64,000 nucleotides of DNA from Blepharisma japonicum (taxonomy: Eukaryota > Ciliophora > Heterotrichea > Heterotrichida > Blepharismidae): contig CATKHK010000130.1 of the NCBI GenBank assembly GCA_949751835.1, forward strand, positions 1 to 64,000, given 5' to 3'. A model generated the notes under the pieces. That model was given only the letters and a program-made list of their open reading frames with translations. It did no database searches and was not told where the DNA came from. A program made the translations under genes and the position numbers. Below are positions 48,859 through 60,134 of this stretch, piece after piece. Position 1 is the stretch's first letter. Each line of letters starts with the position of its first letter.

Positions 48859-50601
48859 TTAAATATCAAATATTATAGGTTTTTTATATTTTTTCAGCTC
48901 ACCAGTTTGGCTCACATATTCTATGAGCTCTCCATTCTGATTATAAACATAGATGTTGTCCCTTTGGAAACTTGGATAGCAGCAGCTCATGATCCCTAAT
49001 TTCGATCCAGCAGTTAGTACTGAGAAAGTTGCCCTAGAAAGATCTAGCCTATACAGCTTCATATTAGACTTCGTTCTTTCAAACTTCCCTCCACAAATCA
49101 GCACTCTTGCTCCATCTACAGGCAAAGCACAAACTCCATGTAGCCCAGTTGGCATCATAATGTCCAGTATCACTCACCTATTCCTCTCTAATTTCTCAAT
49201 TGAATTTAATTCATTGTGCACTTGGTCAGCTCCTCCAAAAACGTAAAGAGTTCTGTTCATTTCGCAAAGCGAAGGATAGCTTCTTCCAGCCCTAAGACTG
49301 TCAATTTTATCCCAACTTCTCTCTTTTACATTAAATCTATGGCACTCTCTTTGCACGATATTATCATTTCTTCCTCCTATGAAATAGATAAATCCATCAT
49401 CTAAATAGATGGAGGAATGGGTGTAAAATGGAGCTGGAGTATCAATTCTGAAAAAATTGACTTCTGAGTCTAAAAAGTAGATCCATGCTCTTCTCGGTGC
49501 TGCTTTTCCACCTGATATGCAGGCTCCAAATGGCAGTGGGCATATAGAAAACCCATCTCCCAGTTTTTCTTCTAAAGGGATAAAGTTTGTTTGCTTTGTG
49601 CTTGTTTGGAAGTGTATAAAGTTGTCTTTGCTTGCTACAACTCCATATACTGAGTCTAGCACTAATGGAGTATTTTCAAGCAGATTTTGATAAATCTCTG
49701 CTTCTTGAGGAGGTCTTTGTGGTTGAATTTGCTGTAAAAATTCACTGAGAATTGTAGTTCTTGGGAGGAGTCTAAACATATCGTAGAGCTCTGAGCATCT
49801 AACTGCTTCATTCCTTAAATCGCACTGAGATGTCTGTATTCCAATCAATCTTCATTCTGAGTCAAAAACAGGGCTTCCGCTTGGCCCACAAGGACTTCTT
49901 GAATCATAAAATAATTTTGGCCCAACGACTTCTTTTAGCTCTAAAACCTTGATGCCTGATTTTGGGTCATTTTCTTTTGGTAAATCTAGCGTATATACTT
50001 TATCACCATCTTTGGGTGTAAGAAAAGGCGAAATCCCAATAGGCTGAAAATCTGATAAAGAATAAGGAGCTAGAAAGCTGACTAATGTGATGTCATTTGT
50101 GCATGCCCAAAGTTGAGAAGGGTCAAAATCAAATTGGAAGCCTTGCTTATCAAACATTGCATAAGCATTTTTTGCAACTTCTGGGGTTGGCAGAACTTTA
50201 GAAGTTGTGAGGGCTAATCTATTGTTAGTAACAATGCCAAGTCCTACCACTCTATTTGAAACAATAATGCTGAACACAGCTTTTAAGCAATTATAACAGC
50301 TTCTTATGTGAAATGATGGATCGCTCAATTTTTGCTGCTCTCGCAGTCTTATTTTTGTTCCACTTTTTATAGAAAGTTTAAGAGGATTATGATGTTCAAG
50401 AGCTTCAATTAAGCCTTCTGCTGTTGTTAGGATTATGTTATCTCCATCTTGGTCGCTATAGTAAAATGTTAAATGGCTTATTGATTGAAGAGAAGGTATC
50501 GCTGATCTTGCAAATTTGTTAAGTTCTTCTAATGAGTGAGGGGCAACTCCTATACAGTAAGTTTCGTCATTGTATTTAAGTTTAATTCTTTTCTCAGTCA
50601 T
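48859..50601 (-). CDS. PB1 / trypsin-like / Kelch fusion protein
   Basis: 580 residues in one minus-strand frame through two TGA-Trp codons. Residues ~5-80: PB1 domain (KLKYNDETYCIGV, then YYSDQDGDNIIL and TTAEGLIEAL), a dimerisation module. Residues ~100-280: trypsin-like fold with CGPSGSPVFDSEWRLIGIQT (Ser241) and NDITLVSF (Asp170); the usual catalytic His of TxAH is replaced (ALTTSKVL, Lys135), so the triad is broken. Residues ~330-570: Kelch-type beta-propeller repeats (FIYFIGGRND, RTLYVFGGAD, RVLICGGKF). PB1 plus propeller suggests a scaffold; loss of His suggests the protease fold serves binding. I know of no standard family with this domain order. Confidence 0.85.
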
Positions 50602-50699
50602 GTATTATATAAGGGGGATTTATTTTGAAAATATTTAAATAAATAATATGTTTTTAGACTTAAATCAAAATTACAAAATCTCCGAATTATTATTCATTT

Positions 50700-51677
50700 C
50701 TAAAACTCTATATTAGTACTGAATCTAGGGCTATTTGTTTCTGAATATCGTTTTGGAGTTGAAGATCTTGGTGTTACACTTCGTTTAGGAGACATAATTA
50801 AAGGCTTGAATAATTCAGGATGAAATGTGCATGGTTCCATTTCTTCTTCCCTTGCCTTTAGTTTTTGGTCTTCTCTTTTTTCATTCATTTTTCTTTGTGA
50901 TAGTAATGCTTTTTGATACAAATCTATTGATCTTACCATTTCTGCTGATGCTTGGTTTATCTTCGGCGTAAATGTACATTCTTCAAAACCATCTTTCGGT
51001 GGCGGAGGCGTATAAGCAGTTTTTTCTTTTAATTGGTCGATTTTACGATTATAATTTCTTTCAAGAAATCCTTTCAATGCAAGTTTTCCATTTGCTTGTT
51101 TTCTCTCTAATGACTCGTATCTTTTTCTCTCTAATGATTCTTCTCTTTTTTTCTCTTTTGTAATATTTTTTAGGTTCCTTCCTTCTTGTAAAGCTTTTTT
51201 TACAATGTTTATTGATTTTTGGTCAATTTGAGGTTTAAATGTGCAAGTTTGGGATAAATAATTTTCAGCCATCTTGTTTTTCTTCTGTGTCATAGTTTCA
51301 GCTCTCTTAAATAGTGCTTCAGCTGCGATTTCACCCTTACTTAAAGATCTTTCTTTTTGAATGGGCTTGGGAGTTTTTGATTTTGAAGTAAAAGATGTGA
51401 AAGATAAAATATCCTCAATGCCTGAACTGACATGAATTGATATCTTTGGAGTATTATTTAAATTCATAAATAGCTCATCGTTATCTGGCTTGTTTTGATT
51501 TGTTGGAGGGCACGTTGGAGGCTTTCTGCCACGATTTCTATTTTCAGGGCTGGCTGTTAAACGATTAATCAAATTGCTTTCTTTAAAAGCTGAATATTTT
51601 TCAACCATATTACAATTTTGTTTATCTAAGTCAAATTCTTTAAAAAGTTGGAAGGCTTTTTTCTGGGTATTCAACAT
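50700..51677 (-). CDS. Second C-T-F-x-P repeat protein, unknown
   Basis: 325 residues, ATG 51677 to TAG 50700. Three motifs: CTFKPQIDQ (residue 145), CTFTPKINQ (234) and CTFHPEL (283), each followed by a basic helical stretch. The N-terminal ~110 residues are Ser/Thr/Pro-rich and the C-terminus is basic and disordered (RSVTPRSSTPKR). It resembles the larger protein at 11524-13767 in motif and spacing but has no Ubl-like C-terminal domain. It probably belongs to the same protist-type family. A cytoskeletal role is only a guess. Confidence 0.8.
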   Translation of the reverse strand: MLNTQKKAFQLFKEFDLDKQNCNMVEKYSAFKESNLINRLTASPENRNRGRKPPTCPPTNQNKPDNDELFMNLNNTPKISIHVSSGIEDILSFTSFTSKSKTPKPIQKERSLSKGEIAAEALFKRAETMTQKKNKMAENYLSQTCTFKPQIDQKSINIVKKALQEGRNLKNITKEKKREESLERKRYESLERKQANGKLALKGFLERNYNRKIDQLKEKTAYTPPPPKDGFEECTFTPKINQASAEMVRSIDLYQKALLSQRKMNEKREDQKLKAREEEMEPCTFHPELFKPLIMSPKRSVTPRSSTPKRYSETNSPRFSTNIEF

Positions 51678-52446
51678 CACTGCACAGTATATTATTGAGA
51701 GGGAAAATAATTAGTAATTAAATGATTATTTTATTTTCCTTTAATGAAATAATTATTTGATTATGCAATTATTTCGAATATATACTTTACAGATTTAAAA
51801 ATATAAAATTAATCGTTAGGAATAGTCTTCGGATTATTTAGGGCACAAAAGTTTTATTTTGAGCCTAGAAAAAGTTTTCCCTAAATTAAATTTTTATTAT
51901 CTTTATAACAATTTTTCAGACTTATAATAGTTAAATCTAAAATATTAGAAATAAATCGTTCTATTTTAAGGTGAATTTTGTTTAAGAATTTATCCAGTTT
52001 TATTTTTCATCCACTTTTTATTTTCATATATCCAATTTTTGTTAAGACTCAGCTAATTCAGTTCCTGCAAAGAATCTCCTATAATTGAACCGTAATTTTT
52101 GGATTTATTGATTTAAAACTGCATATGGTATTTAACATTTCTCTAGCATTGCCCTCTCGCTCTTAGCCTTTATCTGCCTCCTTAAATATCTCCTATAAAA
52201 TTTAGCTCAAAGAACCAATACGCTGGCTGAAACCGTTTCATGTATTTCCTTACTACCAATTTAAAGTACTTTTTACCAAGCAATCTTTAATTTTTATTTC
52301 CTTTATCATAGGGAAATCTGTGAATCAAAAATTTTTTTTCTAATACATATATGAATGCTGATATCAATCTATCTCAAAACATTTCTGATATTGAAATAGT
52401 AAGAATTTTAATGCTTTAAGTTAATGGACTAGTATAAATATAAATA
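51678..52446. other. AT-rich divergent spacer
   Basis: About 770 bases upstream of both the C-T-F-x-P gene and the EF-hand kinase gene. No open frame or repeat stands out; it should contain both promoters. Confidence 0.55.
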
Positions 52447-54708
52447 ATGGGTATTTGTGCTTGCAAAGCTAAGGTTATAACCCCAATTCCAATAACTCAT
52501 CAGTCTGCACGAGCTTCTCCAAAAATCAAAAAAGTGCTTATTAAATGTAAAAGTTACTCAGTTACAAAAGATGAGCTAAGGATATTAAAAGATCTATATA
52601 AAGATTTATCACGAAAAACAAGTGATGAAGAAGCTATCGATAAAAACACTTTCATTCAATTTTTTTCGTTGCCTGTAACCTATAAGCAGGGTTTGCTTGG
52701 AGAAAGATTATTTCAAAAATTTGACATAAATAAGCAAGGATCAATAAGTTTTGAAGATTTTTTATGAGGATTTGCCTCATTTAGTAAAGGCACACTCGAC
52801 CAAAAATACAAAATTATTTTTGATTTATATGATTTAAAAGAGGATGGTGTAATTGACAAAAATGAATTAGTTACTATCGTATTTCTTACTCAGATTCATA
52901 ACTCTTATAAAGAAACAGCTGATTTGCTTCCTCAGCCAACGTCTACAACTGACATTTCTAGCGAGCATGATTTATTTATTCAATTAGGACCCTCAAAAAG
53001 TCCAATCAGAAAATTAGAAAAAAGAAGAACGACTTCTGTTTTTCCTGATGAAGAATATCCAGAAAATAAGGAAAAAAATATAGGAACACAATTTCAAGAA
53101 AGAAGGGTGCAGTTAATTGCTGCTCACATTTTAGATACATTTGGAAATAAAAGTACTTTAACTTTTATCGACTTCAAAAATTTCTTGACCCAACATCCAA
53201 AAATATTTGAAGTTTTCAGAGCATCTTATAAAGAAGACATTTGGCTTGGAGTGCAGCCAGACCAAATAGTTGTAAGAGATAGAAAAGAAAGAAAAAGATG
53301 CAAAACAATTGGTGGAGTTGTATCTGCACAAACCTTTGCAGACTTTCGACTTGATAAATTTCCATCAATTAACGCATGTGATTTTTCTGGCTTCGTATAT
53401 CAAAAATCCAAAGAAACTGGGTATTTTGAAAAGAAATTCGCAGCGTTAAAGAAAAGTTTGCTTTTAATCCATGACCATCGTGAAGACAAGATGCCTTCAG
53501 GAGTCATTTTTATGGATGGATGCTATGTAGATATCATTGGAGATTACTATATTTCTAAGAAATTTGGAATTTCAATATCTCATGAATCCAGCTCATATAA
53601 TGAAATAAATTTATGGTTTGATTCTCGCGAAGAAAGAGATGAATGGATTAAGCTATTAGAAATTGCAGCCAAAACAAGGAAGTTTAAAGAATATTATGAA
53701 CTTAAAGAGAAAATTGGCCATGGCAGATTTTCTGATGTTCATATTGTAATAGAGCATTCCACCAACCAAAAATATGCAGTAAAAATTATCACAAAAGCCC
53801 GACTTACTCATAATGAAGCAGAAATGCTTCGAAGCGAAATCGCTATTATGAGATTATTGGATCATCCTGGAGTTATTCAATTAAAAGAAGTTTTTGACAC
53901 TAAAAAGCACATGCTTATTGTAATGGAGCAAGTGCGCGGAGGAGAGCTGTACCAAAGGATTGTAAATAAAAAGTATTTTTCTGAGTACGCAGTCAGTCAA
54001 GTCATAAAACAGCTGCTTGAAGTCGTTCGATATTTGCACGATGTTGGAATTATTCACAGAGATATCAAGCCAGAAAACATTTTGTTGGTTGATAATTCAG
54101 AAATCCCCAAAATTAAATTAGCGGATTTTGGGCTTTCTCAGCTAGCAATGCCTGGATCACTACAAACTTTAACATGTGGAACTTTAGGATACGCAGCTCC
54201 TGAAGTTTTAGCAAAGAAGGGCTATGACAATAAAGTTGATTTATGAAGCGTTGGGGTAATAACTTATTTATTACTTCATCATAGACTGCCTATAGACCAT
54301 CCAGAAAAGCAAGACCTAATAGACATGACTTTAAAGGCGCCAATTGATTTTGAAGGTGAACATTGAAAAAAATTTTCTCCCCAAGCTTTGGATTTTGTAC
54401 AAAAACTATTAAATAGAGATCCAAAGGTGAGATTTTCAGCGGAAGAAGCATTGACGCATGAGTGAATTCAAAATTCCGATGGAGTTTTGCTTAAAGAAAG
54501 CTCCAAAGAAAATTCTGTTGCAGGAGAATCCTTTCAATCAGGCGGTATATATCATCCTGGACTAACAGAGTCTTCTAGTACAATAGATAAAAATCATAGG
54601 CTTCGTGTACAGAGTTTACCTGAACTATTGGCTCCCGGGCAAGCATCTTTTGATCGATTTTCGACATCTAAAGCAAGCGGAGTATCATCGATGCATCTTC
54701 AATCATAG
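52447..54708 (+). CDS. Ca2+-regulated kinase: EF-hands, PH domain, kinase
   Basis: 753 residues through four TGA-Trp codons. N-terminus MGICACK suits myristoylation (Gly2) and palmitoylation (Cys4, Cys6). EF-hand loops at DINKQGSISFED (93-104) and DLKEDGVIDKNE (129-140), calcineurin-B-like. PH domain ~310-402 (SGFVYQKSKETGYFEKKF ... WIKLLE). Kinase ~420-680: GHGRFSDV (G424), YAVKIITKA, HRDIKPEN (D539), DFGLS (D560), APE and DLWSVGV, typical of the CaMK group. A Ser-rich tail ends the protein. EF-hands before the kinase reverse the classic CDPK order; apicomplexan CDPK7 combines the same domains. Predicted to phosphorylate substrates at membranes in response to Ca2+. All catalytic residues are present. 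Confidence 0.92.
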
Positions 54709-54867
54709 CAGCTATACGACTGCAACTGAAATATTTATCTAAAATAAATATAGGATGATCTAAAAAGCAACAAATAAAATAAAATGTAAATAGATCTCAA
54801 CTATTATTAGCTTTCTTATTAATTCAATTGTTGATGCCAAAGAAATTAATTTAAAACGTAACTCTCT

Positions 54868-56679
54868 TTAAACAACAGAACGGTAACGAACTGCAATCAT
54901 AACCCAAACAGCACACCGTTCTTCAGGATATGCTACCAGCTTAACTCTTAACGCAAACCTTACTGTATCACCTCTTGTTTGTAAGATATCTTGAGCTACA
55001 CTTGCTTTTGTGATACTCCCCATAATATCATTAACTCGTCTTTGCTGAAATTGAGTTGGAAAGGCTTTGAAAGTATGCCCTTCAGGAACATGTCTTTTGA
55101 TACTCTGCTGAAATTCTTCATTTCCAAATGTCACAGATCCTATCCTATCCATCTCATAATTTACAAGTGCAGGCTGCAGCAAATAGCTTAAATCTTCATC
55201 TCAGTGTGTCAATAAGTCCATCCTTTCTCTGTAGGCAACTATCATTTCTCTCAATTCATTTTCAATGTTTATTTCTTCTTCCTGGGGATTCAGAATTGGT
55301 GATAGCAAAGGTAAATATTTAGCTGAGCCAATTAAAGATTGCAGAATATCTGGTGCAATTGGTTTCCATAAAGACTCATTTTGCAAATCCCAGTTTGTGT
55401 TTGCAACAATATCATCAACTTGAATATTTCCATAAAATGATTTGTGATTAAAAACGCATCCAATTTTTCTATAATATCTATGGATTCTTGGATCATCACT
55501 ATAAAAGCGTTGCCCTGTTAAACTTTCCCAAAACGTGATTCGATCGCCTAATGTGATAACCCATGCATGTGGCCCCTCTCCACTGCTTCCTATACAAACA
55601 TAAGCATCTAATCCAAACCCAAGCAATAGTCCTGCTAATAATACAGCATGATCTTCACAGTCTCCATACCCTTTAACAAGAAAGGTGTGCATACTGTTCC
55701 ATATTTCATTCCTAACCCCCCCTGGAGCTTCATCTCTTTCAAAAGGAATTAAGCTTACAAACCTGGCTGCATGCAATGGCGAATCAATAAGTCTGTTGGT
55801 TTTAAATGGCTGCACCAGTGATGAGACTGGCTTTCAGCTGCCATCTTCAATTTCTGCATAAATTTTGACTAATCTTTTTTCATGTGTTGGCCTGATTTGT
55901 TTATAATCTCTTCACCACTCATTTGAGTGCTCAAAATAGCTGTGCGCTACTTCTCTTTCATACTTCGCTTCTAAATTAAGTTGCTCGTTAACTACTCTAT
56001 CAGTTAATAAATCTCCTCTTTTGATTCTTGGCATTAAATCCATTTGCACATAAATAACGCCAATTGGCATTTTTGCTCTTGTGCCAAGCCCAGTCAATTC
56101 AATGGGAAAGGAGAGCATAGGAGTGCAAAGCATCAGCCTCCACTCAATATTTTTGCTTGCAACAATTTCTTTTCTTCCATTAGTTTCTTTGATAACTACA
56201 ATATGAATTGGGGCTCTTAGCTTCAGCAGTGCTGCAAAGTCAACAGCTCCATAGTCAGGGGGTGACAGATTAAGTAAGAAACTGTCATCAAAAAGGGGCT
56301 CTGCTGAGCATGGAATACTTTTCGATGAAAATCTCTGCTGTAAAAAGGAAATGTGGATTTGGAGATTGCTCTTTGAACTCTCTGGAGACAAGAAATCAAT
56401 AAATGCTTTTCCATATTGCAGTTTAAAGAGAAGGTACTTTTTAGATCGATCGATACCTGGGAGGTCTTCAGATTCTGGAAGCTGCTCTACATGGGCTAAG
56501 ACATCTCCTAGAACGCCCTGATTTCCTAATACTTCAAGAATTTTGTCGTGCGATAAAGCTCCTGAGACTATCTCTTCTTCTTCGATTATATTTTTTACTG
56601 TATCGAAAACCTTGTTCTTCTCAAGGTGATCGTGAATTAGCTCTTTGAGGCGGGCGATTTGCGCTGGAGTGTAAGACAT
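54868..56679 (-). CDS. CEP76: CEP76, centriole/basal-body protein
   Basis: 603 residues in one minus-strand frame with two TGA-Trp codons; close in length to human CEP76 (~660). Diagnostic stretches: an N-terminal helix (LKELIHDHLEKNKVFDTVKN), a C2-like domain (KYLLFKLQYGKAFIDFL, AEPLFDDSFLLNL), WWRDYKQIRPTHEKRLVKIY, the transglutaminase-like core GDCEDHAVLLAGLLLGFGLD with HAWV and FWESLTG, IGCVFNHKSFYGN, and the tail VPEGHTFKAFP with AVWVMIAVRYRSV. CEP76 restrains centriole reduplication in animals; in a ciliate it should act at basal bodies. It is divergent from the uS8 gene (246-nt shared upstream region). Confidence 0.96.
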
Positions 56680-56925
56680 ATTTAAATGACAAGAAGAAAA
56701 TTATGATACTAGAATGCGATATTTTGCTCAATATTAGTTATCCTAGTAGAGAAACTCTTCATGTATTAGTTTTGGCTATTTTAATTTGTATTTTTTTATA
56801 AAAAACTTAATTTTCTAATAAAGAACTGTGTGTTTCAATATTAATTGCAAGAGTCGAAATTTTCTAAAATATGTAAAAGACCAGTTGATATATGTATCCA
56901 CTGTTATTAAAGTTTATCAAACAAA
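56680..56925. promoter_or_regulatory. Shared upstream region of CEP76 and uS8
   Basis: 246 AT-rich bases between divergent starts, so both promoters must lie within it or overlap neighbouring coding sequence. No motif can be named with confidence. Confidence 0.4.
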
Positions 56926-57318
56926 ATGGTGAGAATGAACGTGCTTGCAGACTGCCTTAAAAGCATCATCAACGCTGAAAAGAGAGGAAAGAGACAAGTG
57001 CTCATCAGACCAGCCTCAAAAGTGGTTATAAGATTCCTTCGCTTAATGCAAAAACAAGGCTATATCGGAGAATTCGAAGTTATTGATGACCACAGATCTG
57101 GGAAAGTTGTCGTAGACTTAGTTGGAAGACTAAATAAATGCGGAGTTATCTCACCAAGATTTGATATTGCACTCACTGATATTGAGCAAGTTGCAACTGA
57201 TTTATTGCCATCTAGACAATTCGGATATGTAGTTTTGACCACAACTTATGGCATCCTTGACCATGAAGAGGCACGTAAAAGACACACTGGAGGAAAACTA
57301 CTTGGATACTTTTTCTAA
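56926..57318 (+). CDS. RPS15A: 40S ribosomal protein uS8 (RPS15A)
   Basis: 130 residues, exactly the eukaryotic uS8 length. Signatures: [58 protein letters not shown], and [22 protein letters not shown] at the C-terminus. It is a core small-subunit protein that binds helix 21/25 of 18S rRNA near the platform. No intron and no TGA codon is visible. Strongly biased, conserved sequence, as expected for a highly expressed gene. Confidence 0.99.
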   Translation: MVRMNVLADCLKSIINAEKRGKRQVLIRPASKVVIRFLRLMQKQGYIGEFEVIDDHRSGKVVVDLVGRLNKCGVISPRFDIALTDIEQVATDLLPSRQFGYVVLTTTYGILDHEEARKRHTGGKLLGYFF

Positions 57319-57997
57319 CTAATCTCAAGGATTTAGTCAATATTTCTCTAAATTTATAGTAAATTTATGATTGCATTTTGATTCCAAAATGCTAAGATAT
57401 TTTTAATATAGTGAAGATTTTAAATCTTTATGAATTCCTTTTTCTTGGTATATAATGTATATCCAAAATTATTATAAATTTGCTAATGTATAAATAAAAT
57501 ATCCTGCGATATGCTAATCTTTTTAGAGTTAATTGAATTCTAAAATGAAATTTCAAATAAATATTCCTGAATAAATATCTCAAAAATATTTTGCATGCAG
57601 GAAAATATATCTCCATAATTGTTTTTTACGATTTGATTATTATTGACTATAGATATTGTCAGAAATATGCATATAACGTAACTTATAATTGTAGCTCTTT
57701 CTCTTGCACAAACTTGTTCTAGAATTGTATAAAAATTATTATTTAATTCATATGAAAAATAGCGCTGCAGTTATACCACCTTAAGTTGAGTATAAATTTA
57801 ACCTTAAGCACTATATTATCCTCCTTTCTTATTTTTATAAAAATAAAAACTACAAACTTTTAAATTAATCTCCTAGCTCTGCAAAATAATGCATTGAGCT
57901 TACCTTTAAAGTAAACTTGGCGTTAAGTTCGCCTTTCTCATGTAACCTACTGAAATTCATCAATTATGAAATGACTTATTGGTGAACATTTAAGAAA
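57319..57997. other. AT-rich spacer downstream of uS8
   Basis: About 680 bases with stops in every frame. Nothing recognised, and no tRNA-like or snoRNA-like hairpin is apparent by eye. Confidence 0.5.
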
Positions 57998-59242
57998 ATG
58001 TCAAAATCCAAATCCAATTCACGAGTAAGTCGAGGTCCTCCAAAACTTTCAGAAGATTTCGGAATCAGACTTCTTGAGAAAGAACTAGAACTTGAAAAAG
58101 ACTGGAGCATCGAAATAATAAATGAACTCGTGCTGATGTATACAGAAATTATCGAATATTACGAATATTATAAAGATCCACGATATCTGGATTTTCAAGA
58201 CCGCATGCATAAAATGCTTGTAAAACCACAAGCAATAACTACGATGAGAGAGGAGAGTGCCTCTCCTAGCAAAAGACAAGATTTGAGTAAATCACCTTCA
58301 CCAACTCGAGAGAGGAAGCTTGAAATGAAGAAATCGCCTTCGCCAGTTAGAGAAAGAACTCCTGAAGCTGAAACTAAAAAAGATATTCACGTTGTTCATA
58401 AAACACCAATTCAGTATGTCATAAAAGAAGAAGAAAACTCTGGCTCTGAAGCTGAAAACGAAAGCGAAAACAATAAAATTAATCCTGAAGAAGAAAATCA
58501 AAACATCGAAATTTCCATTACAATTATGCCAGACACTGAGTCGGCTAAGTCAACTCAGAGAAGGCACACATTTTCAACTCCACAACCTAAAAGATTTGAC
58601 AACAGCATCGAACAACGTAAAAAGGAATCAGAAAGAAACAAAAGTTATTTATCAGCGCAGCTTAACCAATCTCTAGCAGAGCCTTCTTATAAGCTTTCCA
58701 AAAATTTAGAACGAATAATTCACCTTCATCAAACCAATGCGAAGGTGATCGCCCAAAAATGCTCATCAGATTTCAAATCTCAAGACTCAGATTTGAACCA
58801 TAGACTCAAATCAAGGAAAAAGGCTATGCTTGACAAATCCACTCGAGATACAAGTATTTATGACTCTCCTCAGAATAAATCATGCATAGATATTCTTCCT
58901 AATGAAAACTCTCCTCCGGAACTTAATTTGCTTAATCCGATGTCTGAAGTAAATTTATCATTTAATCCCAGCTGTGACGACTCCAGACATATCGACAATT
59001 TAGAAATACAGCTTGAAGACCTCATGGAAAAATCGTTTTCTGAAAAAGCTTCCAAAATCAGCGAAATTAAGCTTAATTATGAAGTCCAAATAAAGGAGCT
59101 TGAAGGACAAGGAGGCTTCATGAACCTTATTGTTGATCAAATGAAAGAAAACATGAAAAAAGATATCCAGGATGTCTCTAAAGAAATGGACACACAAAGG
59201 AAAGCAAAAATCAATTTACTGAAGAAAAGTTTTATGATGTAA
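57998..59242 (+). CDS. Charged, largely disordered protein with coiled-coil ends, unknown
   Basis: 414 residues, ATG 57998 to TAA. The N-terminal ~75 residues are helical and could form a small domain (SEDFGIRLLEKELELEKDWS, then MYTEIIEYYEYYKDPRYLDF). Next come SPSP-type repeats (SPSPTRERK, SPSPVRERT), an acidic stretch and a Ser/Lys-rich disordered middle. The last ~85 residues are a predicted coiled coil. The SP repeats are likely phosphorylation sites. I do not recognise a family. It contains Trp only near the start (KDWSIE). Confidence 0.8.
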   Translation: MSKSKSNSRVSRGPPKLSEDFGIRLLEKELELEKDWSIEIINELVLMYTEIIEYYEYYKDPRYLDFQDRMHKMLVKPQAITTMREESASPSKRQDLSKSPSPTRERKLEMKKSPSPVRERTPEAETKKDIHVVHKTPIQYVIKEEENSGSEAENESENNKINPEEENQNIEISITIMPDTESAKSTQRRHTFSTPQPKRFDNSIEQRKKESERNKSYLSAQLNQSLAEPSYKLSKNLERIIHLHQTNAKVIAQKCSSDFKSQDSDLNHRLKSRKKAMLDKSTRDTSIYDSPQNKSCIDILPNENSPPELNLLNPMSEVNLSFNPSCDDSRHIDNLEIQLEDLMEKSFSEKASKISEIKLNYEVQIKELEGQGGFMNLIVDQMKENMKKDIQDVSKEMDTQRKAKINLLKKSFMM

Positions 59243-59285
59243 GTAAATGATAATAACAACACACTAAATATGAAAATATGTAAAA

Positions 59286-59981
59286 TTAAACTATTCCCCA
59301 TAGCACCTCAAAAGCACTTGTAATTCTTGATGCGCAACAGGCTGCTGATAAGTGGTAATTTGAGATAGAAATTGCCTTGCTGATGTAATCGACTTCTTTT
59401 GCAGGATGACCATGTGCGCAGGCTCCAATGACGAAGACTGGAGTTTTTGGAGCTTTATTAGGATCTGTAGAAGTAAATTGATAGCTTGGGTCTTTTACGA
59501 ACTCAAAAATATCTGTTAACTGGCTTTCTACTGAAGTCCCAATTTTTATTGAGCCAACTGGCAAATGGTCTGTGGTAGGATTTTTTATGACTCTCATCAA
59601 ATATTTACCATTATCTGCAGCTTTGATTTTTCTTGTATGAAGAAGTTGTGTTATCAATCCAGCAAATCTTTTATAAGTCCTGGGCATTCTTAGTTGAGGG
59701 GAAACGTAGATTAAAACATTTTTGAAAGTGTGGATGTAGACTTGAACTTTTCCAGCCTTTGCTAATGGGCTGTCTAAAAGAGCAAGCAAAGTTTGATGTG
59801 TAATGTCTGGTCTATATTCGGCAGGGTCCACGCCAAGTTTTTTAAGGTAATTTGTGTGGTCATCAGAATTGAGAAGGACAAATTCGCCATCCTTCTTGAT
59901 TTTAGCAGTGTCTAAGGTGCTATTTAATACTTACGCTCCTTCTAAAACAAAAATGACTTTTTGGCCTTCTTCTTCTTCCAT
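59286..59981 (-). CDS. EMG1: EMG1/NEP1 rRNA pseudouridine N1-methyltransferase
   Basis: 226 residues from 59935-59981 and 59286-59919, joined by removing a 15-nt intron, giving VLEGATLDTAKI. SPOUT-family signatures: ARPDITHQ-type motif (YRPDITHQTLLALLDSPL), KVQVYIHTFKNVLIYVSPQ, IPRTY-like PRTYKRFAGLITQLLH, and VIKNPTTDHLPVG. The C-terminal knot region FVIGACAHG...SNYHLSAACCASRITSAFE matches the SAM-binding end. The enzyme methylates the hypermodified pseudouridine of 18S rRNA and is needed for 40S assembly. No TGA codon is used. It is divergent from RPT5, with starts 153 nt apart. Confidence 0.97.
59920..59934 (-). other. 15-nt intron in EMG1
   Basis: Reads gtaagtattaaatag on the minus strand and contains an in-frame stop (GCG TAA). 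Its excision restores the conserved VLEGA-T/S sequence. Confidence 0.92.
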
Positions 59982-60134
59982 TATATATTTAATGCCAAAA
60001 ATAAATCAGAGATTTTCTTTAAATAAAAATAACTAATTAGGATGCAAAAGATGAAATTTAATTTTCCTTTTAAAATCACTATATTTGCTTAGCAATCGTT
60101 TAAACAATGAATTTTGAGTTCCATTATAAAGAAA

